This document shows positions 52,901-59,830 of a stretch of DNA of 64,000 nt, in pieces. How positions within the stretch are numbered: the stretch's first letter is position 1; every line of letters starts with the position of its first letter. The notes under the pieces were generated by a model. The model did not search any database, was not told where the DNA came from, and saw only the letters and a program-made list of their open reading frames with translations. The DNA is from Clostridia bacterium. Its GTDB lineage: Bacteria; Bacillota; Clostridia; Christensenellales; Borkfalkiaceae. The position numbers and the translations under genes were made by a program. Location of the stretch: the NCBI GenBank assembly GCA_029066845.1, contig JAIEFR010000022.1:1-64000 (forward strand), given 5' to 3'.

Positions 52901-54578
52901 GGGCTTTAAGGGCTCTGAAACGGTTGTCGAGCAGGACCAGTTCAATCCCACGCAGAACTGCAACACGGATATATGGTTCTACCCCGAATCCGAAAGGCAG
53001 AATCATCCCAACGATCCCGACAAATATTTCTTCCACGAAAACAACGTGGAGGTCATAGACGGCAAGCTCTATTTCGACGACGACGGCAAATACCGCGTAT
53101 ATCTGCGCGGCAGGAACAACTGCGCGCTCTACTTCTCTCTTGACGGCAAAGATTACACTCTCGGCGCAAAGATAACGGCATCCACTCCCGTCTACGGCAA
53201 TGCCACAGCGAACTTCCGTTTAAGCGCCCCCGACACTTATTTCGACGTGCAATTCGACGAAGGCAGTGTCACCGTTACCTTAAACGTAAACGGCGGCGGC
53301 ACCAAGAACTTTACGCTCAAACTCAAAGAGGGCAAGAAGGAAATAGAAAACTGGCTGTTTATAAAGGAAGTGCTCATCGTCGAACCTAGCGCCCGCAGCT
53401 TTATCGGCGTAGGTATGACGCAGTGGACTCAGGCAATGTTCACAATTCAGGAAGAGTACTTCACGTCGGATAACAAGGCGGTAGAAAATACGGAAGCCGA
53501 AGGATACGCATACACCAAAACAACTTACAAGAATTACGTTGGCATTGCTATTGCGTATACCAAGACCGATAAAAAAGGAAAGACGGAATACTTCAAGCAG
53601 AGCGGCGAAAAAATCGACGCTAAGGCATTTTCCGAAATGACCGAGTCCAAACTTATGGAGCCCACCTCTGCCAACTACGTAAACGCATACAGAAGCACTT
53701 ACGATTTCAAAGCCGAATTTACAAGCGAGTATTTCTACAAGAGAAGCTACGGTTACGATTATAAGGACAACGTTTCCGTGCCTAAGGACGAAGTTTCCGT
53801 AACGGCAACCAATTATACCGCAACCGGCTGGGGTAAGGGAATGCCCATCGAGAATATATCCGACGGCAAGACGAATACCTATATCCATACCAGCTGGGAA
53901 GTTACGGCGAAAAAGCCCCTTGATCTGACGTTCGACCTCGGCGCGGAAAGAAATATCAACAGAATCACCTTCCAGTGCCGCAACAATAACGGTATGCTGG
54001 AAACGCCCAAAGCGTTTACGGTTGAAGGCAGTCTGGACGGAAACACGTGGTTCAACGTTACCGAATATACCAACGCTCCCAGAAACGGCAATGTGGTCAA
54101 CGCCGATTTCGAGGACACCACGCTTCGCTATTGCAGAATAAAAATAAGCGCGGCTCATCAGGGTAACGGAAGCTATTATATCGTAATCGGAGAAATCACG
54201 TTTACTCACTCCACCGAAGTGCTCGGCGGCAAGCAGTTTGCGCCCGACAACGAAATGTTTACCTACAAGGGCAAATGGAGCGGCGCGCAGACGGCTTCCT
54301 CGTTCGGACACGTTGCCATAGGCGCAAGCGGCGCAAAGGTGACTTTCGAGTTCACTGGCACGAGAATAGCCCTCCTCTCCTCTAATGCGTACGGCAAGGA
54401 CTTCAAGGTGAGTATCGACGGCAAAAAGGTTGACTCGGTTGCGCTTAAAGAGGACAACTCCCCCTACTGCGTATCGTATATGTGCGATAAGCTCGCGCAG
54501 GGCAAGCACAAGGTTGTGGTGACATTGACAGGCAAATCGACGATTGACTCGGTAATAACCTTTGACGAAGGCGAGTAA
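49956..54578 (+). CDS. Giant membrane-anchored M60-type peptidase with carbohydrate-binding domains
   Basis: A 1540-residue surface protein. Residues 1-210 are a histone-H1-like tail of Ala, Lys, Pro and Thr repeats; one membrane helix follows (about 216-237), so the tail is cytoplasmic and the rest is outside. The M60 (enhancin/mucinase) domain has the zinc site HEYHH (674-678, in WGNFHEYHHNFQ) and the downstream Glu692 in EVTNN. Bacterial Ig-like or linker regions follow, then an F5/8 type C (CBM32-like) domain (about 1290-1420, ISDGKTNTYIHTSWEV, FTVEGSLDGNTWFNV) and a final beta-sandwich. M60 enzymes cleave O-glycosylated mucins. AGAGGAGA precedes the ATG. Confidence 0.88.
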   Translation: MAEKDSKPKSTSKATSTTKPATAAKTAPAKPAAKTATAKAAAPAKPAAKTAAPKAEAKPEPKTAAKTTAAPKAKTEPKPAAKPATTKAAKPAEKAAAPAKSEPKSAAKPVAQKTEKPAATKATAKPVAEAKPAAKPAPKTESAKKSETAAAAAVAAPKSAAKSSPKEQPEKIKPAASTTNKKEKSKPAKQKTKKAKSDNGGKKGGAAALTANKKRIIAIAVVAFVMILALVIGISLGVRSCSNRLPVYGDEEFYDIKSFNTSTTVGYSAQTTGKVTKNKPVTEVRNESAAFDSAATGNIFANGAARYPTYGSTLSSVIDKTGDAPDVLAAKTAARSAIIAESGYLCAWGTAGANRGGEQTPDKYTKIDKDGYLYQKKDGEWIHSLLWGKTEYAEANYRQLYKHTAAQGMYLEGKTKNGVTYEISDDAERVVKEVYLRPRGYSSYSITGLYAPAGEVIKIEISGKDMNATNGISVHIGQALYNGQANNIWASKNQMQRFPYLLTTLALTKDTCEYDEATDTYTGYVGSFIGGPIYIRNTNANFTAKISGGVEYLHFILGYTTEKEFNRLKTNSRVPMFDLEVWNYGVLHSGPRYYAEPFSYEDLYKAAVLWDKVANVTTTNGTKQGIVFLYDPFVAAGAAVAFPGRSSVNCPAGWMSQSLNYEGLITSGSWGNFHEYHHNFQNYGLGSGGDGEVTNNALNLVSYSLFTKISSKRGMGSYGSQGLGGWNNYTSAPWVIQRVNAEQITSTNGLAVYATLLHNFGQDAFIKARGVSGPNKYFDKWATLTHQDMTYYASLSNTYYNGGSNAYTPSEAVVSANYPLFVPVASVYQTGRSYMYDGAKRDIKTMQPYVIPYGKEFTVDLRPYTAPGGQYASGSVVIGKGFEYTIKDVTQPENGKLEKTSVDGVYTYTPDKNGKQLRSGQIRVTLGITATDSNYASKKIDDVDLIIEFEQSHETNKMILERTTYTYTAATMYKDAVEAYEKGFKGSETVVEQDQFNPTQNCNTDIWFYPESERQNHPNDPDKYFFHENNVEVIDGKLYFDDDGKYRVYLRGRNNCALYFSLDGKDYTLGAKITASTPVYGNATANFRLSAPDTYFDVQFDEGSVTVTLNVNGGGTKNFTLKLKEGKKEIENWLFIKEVLIVEPSARSFIGVGMTQWTQAMFTIQEEYFTSDNKAVENTEAEGYAYTKTTYKNYVGIAIAYTKTDKKGKTEYFKQSGEKIDAKAFSEMTESKLMEPTSANYVNAYRSTYDFKAEFTSEYFYKRSYGYDYKDNVSVPKDEVSVTATNYTATGWGKGMPIENISDGKTNTYIHTSWEVTAKKPLDLTFDLGAERNINRITFQCRNNNGMLETPKAFTVEGSLDGNTWFNVTEYTNAPRNGNVVNADFEDTTLRYCRIKISAAHQGNGSYYIVIGEITFTHSTEVLGGKQFAPDNEMFTYKGKWSGAQTASSFGHVAIGASGAKVTFEFTGTRIALLSSNAYGKDFKVSIDGKKVDSVALKEDNSPYCVSYMCDKLAQGKHKVVVTLTGKSTIDSVITFDEGE

Positions 54579-54595
54579 GAATTAAAGCGTAATTA

Positions 54596-54627
54596 AAGGC
54601 GCAACGCGGTTTTCCGCGTTGCGCCTT
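54596..54627 (+). terminator. Terminator of the M60 gene
   Basis: A 14-bp hairpin AAGGCGCAACGCGG-TTTT-CCGCGTTGCGCCTT, then a moderately T-rich tail. Confidence 0.85.
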
Positions 54628-54664
54628 ATGCTTTAATAATTTTATTAAACGCTTTCAAAAGTAA

Positions 54665-54693
54665 TTGACAAAGAAAAATATATTTAGTAAAAT
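54665..54693 (+). promoter_or_regulatory. tRNA-Arg promoter
   Basis: TTGACA (54665-54670) and TAAAAT (54688-54693), spacer 17 bp, about 25 bp before the tRNA. Confidence 0.8.
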
Positions 54694-54725
54694 AATAAAG
54701 CTGTTTATACGAGCAGTAAATATAT

Positions 54726-54802
54726 GCACCGTTAGCTCAACTGGATAGAGCGTTGGTCTACGGAACCAAAGGCTAGGGATTCGAATTCCTTACGGTGCAC
54801 CA
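54726..54802 (+). tRNA. tRNA-Arg (anticodon ACG)
   Basis: Anticodon loop CTACGGA in stem TTGGT/ACCAA, acceptor GCACCGT/ACGGTGC, A73, CCA encoded. Its 3' end lies in a 36-bp direct repeat found again at 59250, marking it as an integration site. Confidence 0.94.
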
Positions 54803-54824
54803 TTCATAACCTAATTCGAATACT
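54789..54824 (+). repeat. attL-like direct repeat at the tRNA-Arg 3' end
   Basis: Begins CTTACGGTGCACCAT and ends ATTCGAATACT; 32 of 36 bases match 59250-59285 without gaps. It covers the tRNA 3' end and the start of its terminator. Confidence 0.7.
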
Positions 54825-54857
54825 TAATTAAAGTATCGGGTTAGGTTATTTTCTTTT
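54808..54857 (+). terminator. tRNA-Arg terminator
   Basis: Long hairpin with arms beginning AACCTAA and ending TTAGGTT (54808-54847), followed by ATTTTCTTTT. Confidence 0.75.
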
Positions 54858-54898
54858 ACTTAAAAATCAAGCGCAACGGCGGTTTATGCCGCAAAAGG

Positions 54899-55035
54899 CT
54901 ATTGACTGAAATTGCGGTGTGTTAGGCTCGTGCGCCAAAGGCAAACCAAAACCCACCTAAACGCTTTTAGGTGGGTTGCTGTGTTTCGCCCTTATTTGCC
55001 TATATACACACCGCAAGAAAAGTTTCAGTCAATAG
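54899..55035. repeat. Nested 137-bp inverted repeat
   Basis: Four arms pair in nested order: CTATTGACTGAAA (54899) with TTTCAGTCAATAG (55023), GCGGTGTGT (54914) with ACACACCGC (55006), AGGCAAA (54939) with TTTGCCT (54995), and AACCCACCTAA (54950) with TTAGGTGGGTT (54967). No coding frame of note. It lies beyond the 3' end of the recombinase gene. Confidence 0.85.
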
Positions 55036-55068
55036 CACTGTGGAATAAATAGCCGTTGTTCTACGGCT

Positions 55069-56571
55069 TTATATATACAATACAAGTTGTGTTCTCTGCG
55101 TATAGGGTTTTGTTTTCGCCCATTTGTAAGTAATCATTTCGATAGTTTCCGAATAAAAAATTAGCCCCGACTGTTCGTTGTCGGGACTAATTCTAATGGG
55201 GCTATTAAATTGTATTTCGATTTTATCGTCATATAAAACTACTTGCTTTACAAGGTAGGTAATAAGCATTTTAGGCTCGTGTAACATTTGCTCGTAAAAC
55301 TCTCTGATGTCGCTTTCCTTAAACTGTACGGCTTGTTTACTGCGTTCTATAAGTATCTGCCGTTCTAACAGTTCTTGTTGGTGTTCAAGCTCTTTCAAAC
55401 GCTTACTTGTTGCATTAGTTATAATACCACGCTCAACGGCATTAACCATATTGTTTATAGCCGTTTCAACCTGCTTTTGCTGTTTCGTTAAAACCTTTAA
55501 AACGGAATTTTCTTTTAACTGCATTTCTTGTATTTGTAAAAGTTCATTTACGATATAGTTCATATTTTCGGGGTTACTTAATTCTTCAACGGCAGAATTG
55601 ATAACTATATCTTCAATGACTTCTTTGCGTATCATACCTTTGTTGCAATCGTTAATACGCTTTTTCCGTCCGTTGCATTTGTAGTAATAAATCTTCGTGC
55701 CGTTCTTGGTTGTACCGCTTTCACCGTGCATAGGTTGTCCGCAATTTCCGCATATCAATTTTTGCCGTAACAGAAAATCGATTTTAACGCTCTTTTTGCC
55801 GTACTTATTATTGGTAACTTTCGCACGGACTTTTTCATATATGTCGGTAGGAACGATTTGCGGATACATATTGTCAATTACTTCTTCGCCGTGTTTATAT
55901 ACGCCCGAATACTTTTCGTTACGCAGAATATTATAAACGCTGTTTTTAACGAACGGCTTGCCTTTATATAAAATGCCTTTTTCGGTTAAGTCTTTAATTA
56001 TATCTCTTACGAATACGCCGTTTGCATATTGTTTGTACATATAGCGGACTACTTCGGCATCGTTCTCGTCAACTACGATTTTCCGTCCGTCAATTTTGTA
56101 ACCGTACAATACCGTACCGCCTTGATATAAACCTTTGCGCCTTGTTTCTTTCATACCACGACTAACCTTTTGTGCAAGCTCGGCTGAATAGTATTGGTTC
56201 ATACCTTCGAGTAAACTTTCAAGTATAATGCCTTCGGGGGTGTCGGGTATGTTTTCCATAGCTGACAATACTTTAACACCGTTATCACGCAATGTCTTTT
56301 TATGTATTGCCGTTTCGTACTTATTACGGCTAAAACGGTCTAACTTATATACAAGCACATAATCCCATTCTTTACGGTTGCTGTCTTTAAGCATTTTTTG
56401 AAAGTCTGGTCTGTTATCGTTAGTACCTGTCATAGCCCTATCAATGTAGGTGTTAAGTATGAGAATATTGTTGCGCTGTGCGTATTCTTCACATACCCGA
56501 AGTTGTCCGTCTATGGACTGCTCTGTTTGGTTATCGCAAGAGTATCTTGCATAAATAACTGCTGTTTTCAT
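55069..56571 (-). CDS. Large serine recombinase
   Basis: A 500-residue site-specific recombinase. The resolvase domain has the nucleophile Ser11 in YARYSCDNQ and the YKLDRFSRNKYE region. The recombinase domain follows (about 160-270), then a zinc ribbon (CGNCGQPM and, later, CNGRKKRINDC) and a long coiled coil (about 365-430). Order and length agree with large serine integrases of integrative elements. Composition is more AT-rich than the core. The gene lies between two nested inverted repeats and downstream of the Rep gene. Target use of a tRNA 3' end would be unusual for this class. Confidence 0.93.
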   Translation of the reverse strand: MKTAVIYARYSCDNQTEQSIDGQLRVCEEYAQRNNILILNTYIDRAMTGTNDNRPDFQKMLKDSNRKEWDYVLVYKLDRFSRNKYETAIHKKTLRDNGVKVLSAMENIPDTPEGIILESLLEGMNQYYSAELAQKVSRGMKETRRKGLYQGGTVLYGYKIDGRKIVVDENDAEVVRYMYKQYANGVFVRDIIKDLTEKGILYKGKPFVKNSVYNILRNEKYSGVYKHGEEVIDNMYPQIVPTDIYEKVRAKVTNNKYGKKSVKIDFLLRQKLICGNCGQPMHGESGTTKNGTKIYYYKCNGRKKRINDCNKGMIRKEVIEDIVINSAVEELSNPENMNYIVNELLQIQEMQLKENSVLKVLTKQQKQVETAINNMVNAVERGIITNATSKRLKELEHQQELLERQILIERSKQAVQFKESDIREFYEQMLHEPKMLITYLVKQVVLYDDKIEIQFNSPIRISPDNEQSGLIFYSETIEMITYKWAKTKPYTQRTQLVLYI

Positions 56572-56603
56572 AGTTTTTTAAACTCCTTTTAAAATAGATT
56601 TTT

Positions 56604-56762
56604 TATTTTGTCTTTCGACAAGGGGCGAACAAACGAAAACGCAAAAATCGTGCGTATTCTTTGGCTGTGTTTTCTCTGCTGCAAGGGCTACGGAAGTAGT
56701 GCATTTTACCCTTGCAACAGAGTGCGTTTCCGTTTACGCTCCGCCCGTCGATAGACAAAATA
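56604..56762. repeat. Nested 159-bp inverted repeat
   Basis: Nested arms: TATTTTGTCT (56604) with AGACAAAATA (56753), CGAC with GTCG, GGCG with CGCC, AAACGAAAACGCA with TGCGTTTCCGTTT (one mismatch), and CTCTG-C-TGCAAGGG (56674) with CCCTTGCA-A-CAGAG (56709). It fills the space between the Rep and recombinase genes. Confidence 0.85.
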
Positions 56763-56763
56763 T

Positions 56764-57675
56764 TTAATTGGCTTTGGGCATTTGCTCTATAACTTCGGGA
56801 CTTACTTTGCCCATAAGTACGCCCTCGTCTATACATTCAAAATTGTCAAATAGTAGTAACTTCTTTTCGTCCACACCAAAACCGCAAGCAATATCTTCGT
56901 CCAAAATATCGCTTTTGAAATAGGTGGGTAGTTTACCGCCGTAAACAAGTTTTTCGCCCGACTTCTCGATATATTTGAGTAGGTATTTTACGGACTGCGT
57001 TATATCGTTTGGTATATATATTTCCTTGAAATCGTTGCGCCCGAACTCTTTTAAAAAGTGGGTGTTTTGGTATGTTGTCTGCATACGGTGGCTTTTCGTG
57101 CTGTAATCTTTAACTTCTACAATTTCGCCTATCATTTGCGGTATATAGAAAATGCCGTGAAAGTGTAGGCGTTGTTTCTCTGGACTGCGTTCCCATACGC
57201 CGATATATTTCCAACCGTTGCGGTTTACTGCGTGTTTTAAAGCGTTCCGCAACTTCTTTTTGAATTGCACTTCGTCAAGTTTTGTATCGTCGTAGGTAAA
57301 GGTTACAAAATAATTCCATTCTTTTTGTAAATGCACTTTGCGCCATAGTCTTGTATAGCGTTTATAAGCGTTGTTCTTCTTGCGCTCGATATTGCTTTCT
57401 ACAAATTCCTTTACTTGCTCGGCGGTCTTAAACTCGGCTTTCAGCTTATCGGCAATATACTTTTTCCGTTCTCGCTTGGGTAGGCTTTGGCTTTCTTTGT
57501 ACGCCGTTTCAAATTTGTCTTTCGGCGTAGTGGGTGGTGTTTCGTCCGTCTTTAGTGTAGTAGTAGGTTTGGACTTTGGCTTTTTCCGTTTCCGCTGTTT
57601 GCTCGGAAAGTTTTCGGGTGGAATAGCGATATAATGACCGCCGTCTGAATACACTTTTGTTCCTATATATGGCAT
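56764..57675 (-). CDS. HUH-type rolling-circle replication initiator
   Basis: A 303-residue Rep-like protein. The HUH metal motif is RLHFHGIFYIP (His171, His173) and the candidate catalytic tyrosines are in SVKYLLKYIEKSG (Tyr231 or Tyr235). A basic low-complexity N-terminus of about 100 residues precedes the catalytic domain (EWNYFVTFTYDDTKLDEVQF). The ATG follows GGGGGA. It is coupled to a 47-residue gene upstream and followed by a nested inverted repeat that might contain an origin. It indicates that the element can replicate as a circle or be mobilised. Confidence 0.85.
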   Translation of the reverse strand: MPYIGTKVYSDGGHYIAIPPENFPSKQRKRKKPKSKPTTTLKTDETPPTTPKDKFETAYKESQSLPKRERKKYIADKLKAEFKTAEQVKEFVESNIERKKNNAYKRYTRLWRKVHLQKEWNYFVTFTYDDTKLDEVQFKKKLRNALKHAVNRNGWKYIGVWERSPEKQRLHFHGIFYIPQMIGEIVEVKDYSTKSHRMQTTYQNTHFLKEFGRNDFKEIYIPNDITQSVKYLLKYIEKSGEKLVYGGKLPTYFKSDILDEDIACGFGVDEKKLLLFDNFECIDEGVLMGKVSPEVIEQMPKAN

Positions 57676-57688
57676 ATCATTTTCCCCC

Positions 57689-57832
57689 TTAATTCCCGTG
57701 CTGTTGTTTCAGCTCTTTAAGCCTTGCTAAAAGCGTTTCAAAAAAAGCTGTGCGCTCGCTTTCGGTCAATGCCCGAATATCGGGTTTTCCGATAGTGATT
57801 ACTTCTAATTGTTGTGTCTTGTTTCCCTGCAA
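57689..57832 (-). CDS. Small protein (47 aa) upstream of rep
   Basis: A TTG-started frame with GGAGG 8 nt upstream. The product starts MQGNKTQQLEVITIGKPD and ends in an amphipathic helix (ERTAFFETLLARLKEL). Its TAA is 13 bp from the rep ATG, so both are probably translated from one mRNA. The size would suit a copy-control or accessory protein of a small replicon; no family is recognised. Confidence 0.6.
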   Translation of the reverse strand: MQGNKTQQLEVITIGKPDIRALTESERTAFFETLLARLKELKQQHGN

Positions 57833-57865
57833 ATTTCTGTCCTCCAAATCGAAAAAATTTGCACG

Positions 57866-57927
57866 AAAAAAGGGCGATGTACAAAATCTTACGAGAACTT
57901 AATCTCATAAAACTTTGTACATCGCCC
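57866..57927 (-). terminator. Attenuator-like hairpin before the rep operon
   Basis: Minus-strand arms GGGCGATGTACAAA / TTTGTACATCGCCC (57872-57927) with an inner hairpin (GAGA..TCTC), followed by six T (57866-57871). It lies between the promoter at 58132 and the 47-residue gene, so it should limit rep expression. A GTG-started frame (58043, MYSLRCEVAYSEKPAHP) runs through it and might be a leader peptide. Confidence 0.65.
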
Positions 57928-58131
57928 GTTGAATAAGAGTGTGCTATCTTCTCTCTTATTAAAACGCAACTCTGCACCTTTTCTTTGTGTTGGGGGTGAG
58001 CCGGCTTTTCACTATACGCTACTTCGCACCTTAAACTATACACTGGTATGCTGTTTTAGCTGCACAATAGATTTCCTATTGACGCAGTCCCGATATTAAG
58101 TTGTAACCGCACTTTTTTGGTGCGTGCAAGT

Positions 58132-58160
58132 ATTATATAACGCAAAAAGAATAAAGTCAA
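58132..58160 (-). promoter_or_regulatory. rep operon promoter
   Basis: Minus-strand TTGACT (58155-58160) and TATAAT (58132-58137), spacer 17 bp. The leader to the 47-residue gene is about 290 nt; it contains a hairpin CGCAC/GTGCG near its 5' end, an inverted repeat AATAAGAG/CTCTTATT (57932-57960) and the attenuator at 57866. Confidence 0.8.
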
Positions 58161-58535
58161 ACATTTGTTTACATTATTTTCAAATTTTTTTGCGAATTTC
58201 CTTGCAAAAGACAGTTTACACCGCTGAACGCTGAAAATTATGACAGTATATGCGGAATTTTGCAAAGCGTTGTCGCAAGCAGTGAAAAGCTGGGCGCACC
58301 GCCGTTAAAAGAAAAAAACAACCCTATACTAAAAAGTATAAGGTTATGAATTACGCCGCCGCACGAAGAAGGGGGCGATTTGCAAGCGGTTTAGCGCAAA
58401 CGCCCCTTTCGTACGGCGTTCATAGCTTTCTTTTTATTCGGTTGTTTTCTTTTGTGGCGGGTGCTTGAACGCGCGGCGTAGCCGCGCGCTCGTTTATTCA
58501 AGCACCCGCCACAGTGCCATTTTATGTTTTATCAC
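58161..58535. other. Non-coding stretch of the mobile element with several inverted repeats
   Basis: No gene seen. It contains a hairpin (about 58319-58344, arms around TATACT/AGTATA) resembling the tRNA-Arg terminator, an inverted repeat with GGGGGCG/CGCCCC arms (about 58353-58415), and the double hairpin at 58454-58512. Confidence 0.5.
58454..58512. repeat. Double hairpin, inverted copy at 62073
   Basis: Outer 16-bp perfect arms (58454-58469 and 58497-58512) enclose an inner hairpin GCGCGGC/GCCGCGC. The right arm plus flank (58497-58519) is the exact reverse complement of 62073-62095. Confidence 0.85.
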
Positions 58536-58564
58536 TTGCATTTATTTAGTATATACGCTATAAT
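58536..58564 (+). promoter_or_regulatory. Promoter of the VOC gene
   Basis: TTGCAT (58536-58541) and TATAAT (58559-58564), spacer 17 bp, followed by AGAGGT before the ATG. Confidence 0.8.
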
Positions 58565-58598
58565 ATTTGTACGATAAACAGTAATTTAGAGGTCTGTT

Positions 58599-59000
58599 AT
58601 GAAACTTGATGGATTTGGCTTGTTTGTAAACGATATGGCAACAATGGTTCGGTTTTACCGAGATGTATTAGGATTTGAAATTAAAGAAAGCGAAGATACT
58701 GTTAATGTATATCTAATTAAAGACGGTACATTGTTTATGCTTTACGGAAGAAACAAATTTGAAAGTATGACGAGCCGAAAGTATGAATATGTTAAGGGGC
58801 TTAACGGACATTTTGAAATAGCGTTGTATGTGGATACTTTTGAAGAAGTTGATAAGTGTTTTGCCGATGCCGTAAGTAAGGGTGCAACTCCCGTACTTGA
58901 ACCTACAACTAAACCGTGGGGACAAAGAACTTGTTACATTGCTGACCCCGAAGGCAACTTAATTGAAATCGGCTCTTTCAATAAACCGTTTCAAAGATAA
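58599..59000 (+). CDS. VOC-family (glyoxalase/bleomycin-resistance-like) protein
   Basis: A 133-residue vicinal-oxygen-chelate domain protein: FGLFVNDMATMVRFYRDVLGFE at the start, GHFEIALYV in the middle, and YIADPEGNLIEIGSF at the end with the usual Glu metal ligand. Such cargo genes may give resistance to antibiotics or toxic aldehydes. AT-rich coding like the rest of the island. It lies just inside the right end of the integrated element, with its own promoter and terminator. Confidence 0.87.
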   Translation: MKLDGFGLFVNDMATMVRFYRDVLGFEIKESEDTVNVYLIKDGTLFMLYGRNKFESMTSRKYEYVKGLNGHFEIALYVDTFEEVDKCFADAVSKGATPVLEPTTKPWGQRTCYIADPEGNLIEIGSFNKPFQR

Positions 59001-59020
59001 ATTTCAATTTAGCGAAGAAT

Positions 59021-59056
59021 AGCCGAATTACTTTTATATAGTAATTTGGCTTTTTT
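59021..59056 (+). terminator. Terminator of the VOC gene
   Basis: Hairpin AGCCGAATTAC/GTAATTTGGCT (59021-59051) followed by six T. Confidence 0.8.
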
Positions 59057-59083
59057 GATATAAAGAAAAACGCAACCCTATTC

Positions 59084-59285
59084 AGTATTCGAATAAGGTT
59101 GCGTATGGTGCACCACGAAACCGCCCAAGGCTTTTGCCTTAGGCGGTTTTGTTATACTGTAAGATATGAGAAGCCCTACGGATTCGCGCGAGGAGCGTTA
59201 GCGACGACGCTTTACCGAGGGGTCCCCTTCGGGGTATCGGCAAAACTCGCTTACGGTGCACCATACGCAACCTTATTCGAATACT
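59084..59285. repeat. Perfect 31-bp inverted repeat around the right element end
   Basis: Bases 59084-59114 are the exact reverse complement of 59255-59285. The right copy is part of the attR-like repeat. Between them lie a hairpin with AAACCGCC/GGCGGTTT arms (about 59118-59149) and a GC-rich stretch without a gene. This accounts for most of the 326-bp gap between VOC and the next gene. Confidence 0.9.
59250..59285 (+). repeat. attR-like direct repeat
   Basis: Matches the tRNA-Arg 3' end copy at 54789-54824 in 32 of 36 positions with no gap. The distance of 4461 bp between copies would be the element length. Confidence 0.65.
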
Positions 59286-59326
59286 ATCGGGTAAGGTTGT
59301 GTTTTTAATTGTAAAAAGGCGAGTTG

Positions 59327-59830
59327 TTATAACTCGTCTTTTTCTTCAAAAGCATATAAAAAACCGCAATCTTCATTCTCTTGTCCTTCATCACAAAGTT
59401 GTCTAATAAATAGCCCCAAATGCTTGAATTGAAGTGTGCGTTTCTCTTTATTTTTACAATAAGGACATTTCCCTTTAATTTCGTAATATTTAACGGGCAA
59501 TTCTATATTAACATTTTTTTGCATTAAATGAGCAGTAACGCAAGTTCTATGTTGTCCGTCATTAAAATCATAATGGTTGCAGTCTTTATAATAATAAACT
59601 TGAATTTTAGTAACTGCGTGTAAAGACTGATTTAAAATCTTTTTCCCTAAATCTAAACAGTATTCCGCAGACCCTCTTTGTATGTAATTGCCGTTATATT
59701 CAAAATTTTCTATCTCCGACACGGATTTTAAATCTAACGGACAACTACCCACCTTGCAACGACTACAAGTATTTTCGGTTAATCTGAAATTAAAAGTTTT
59801 TCCTAATGGATTAAAATTAATTACTTTCAT
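59327..59830 (-). CDS. ParB/sulfiredoxin-like Cys-rich protein
   Basis: Not a named family. The 167-residue protein has the ParB/Srx signature FNDGQHRTCVTAHLM followed by ELPVKYYE, and Cys clusters CSRCKVGSC (about 22-30) and CPYCKNK (about 120), suggesting a zinc site. ParB/Srx folds bind CTP or ATP or act as nucleases or transferases. Its start lies 14 bp inside the end of the 2TM gene, so the two form a unit. AT-rich, probably horizontally acquired. Confidence 0.65.
   Translation of the reverse strand: MKVINFNPLGKTFNFRLTENTCSRCKVGSCPLDLKSVSEIENFEYNGNYIQRGSAEYCLDLGKKILNQSLHAVTKIQVYYYKDCNHYDFNDGQHRTCVTAHLMQKNVNIELPVKYYEIKGKCPYCKNKEKRTLQFKHLGLFIRQLCDEGQENEDCGFLYAFEEKDEL

Noticed and set aside
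52122..53036. 304-codon minus-strand frame inside the M60 gene
   Set aside because: Antisense shadow with no start signal and no family features.
53280..54509. 409-codon open frame on the minus strand inside the M60 gene
   Set aside because: It is antisense to a gene with clear domains, has no ribosome site or recognisable motif, and such long antisense frames are common where codon bias is strong.
57738..58043. 101-codon GTG-started minus-strand frame upstream of rep
   Set aside because: It overlaps the attenuator hairpin and the better-supported 47-residue gene in another frame. I keep it only as a possible leader peptide.
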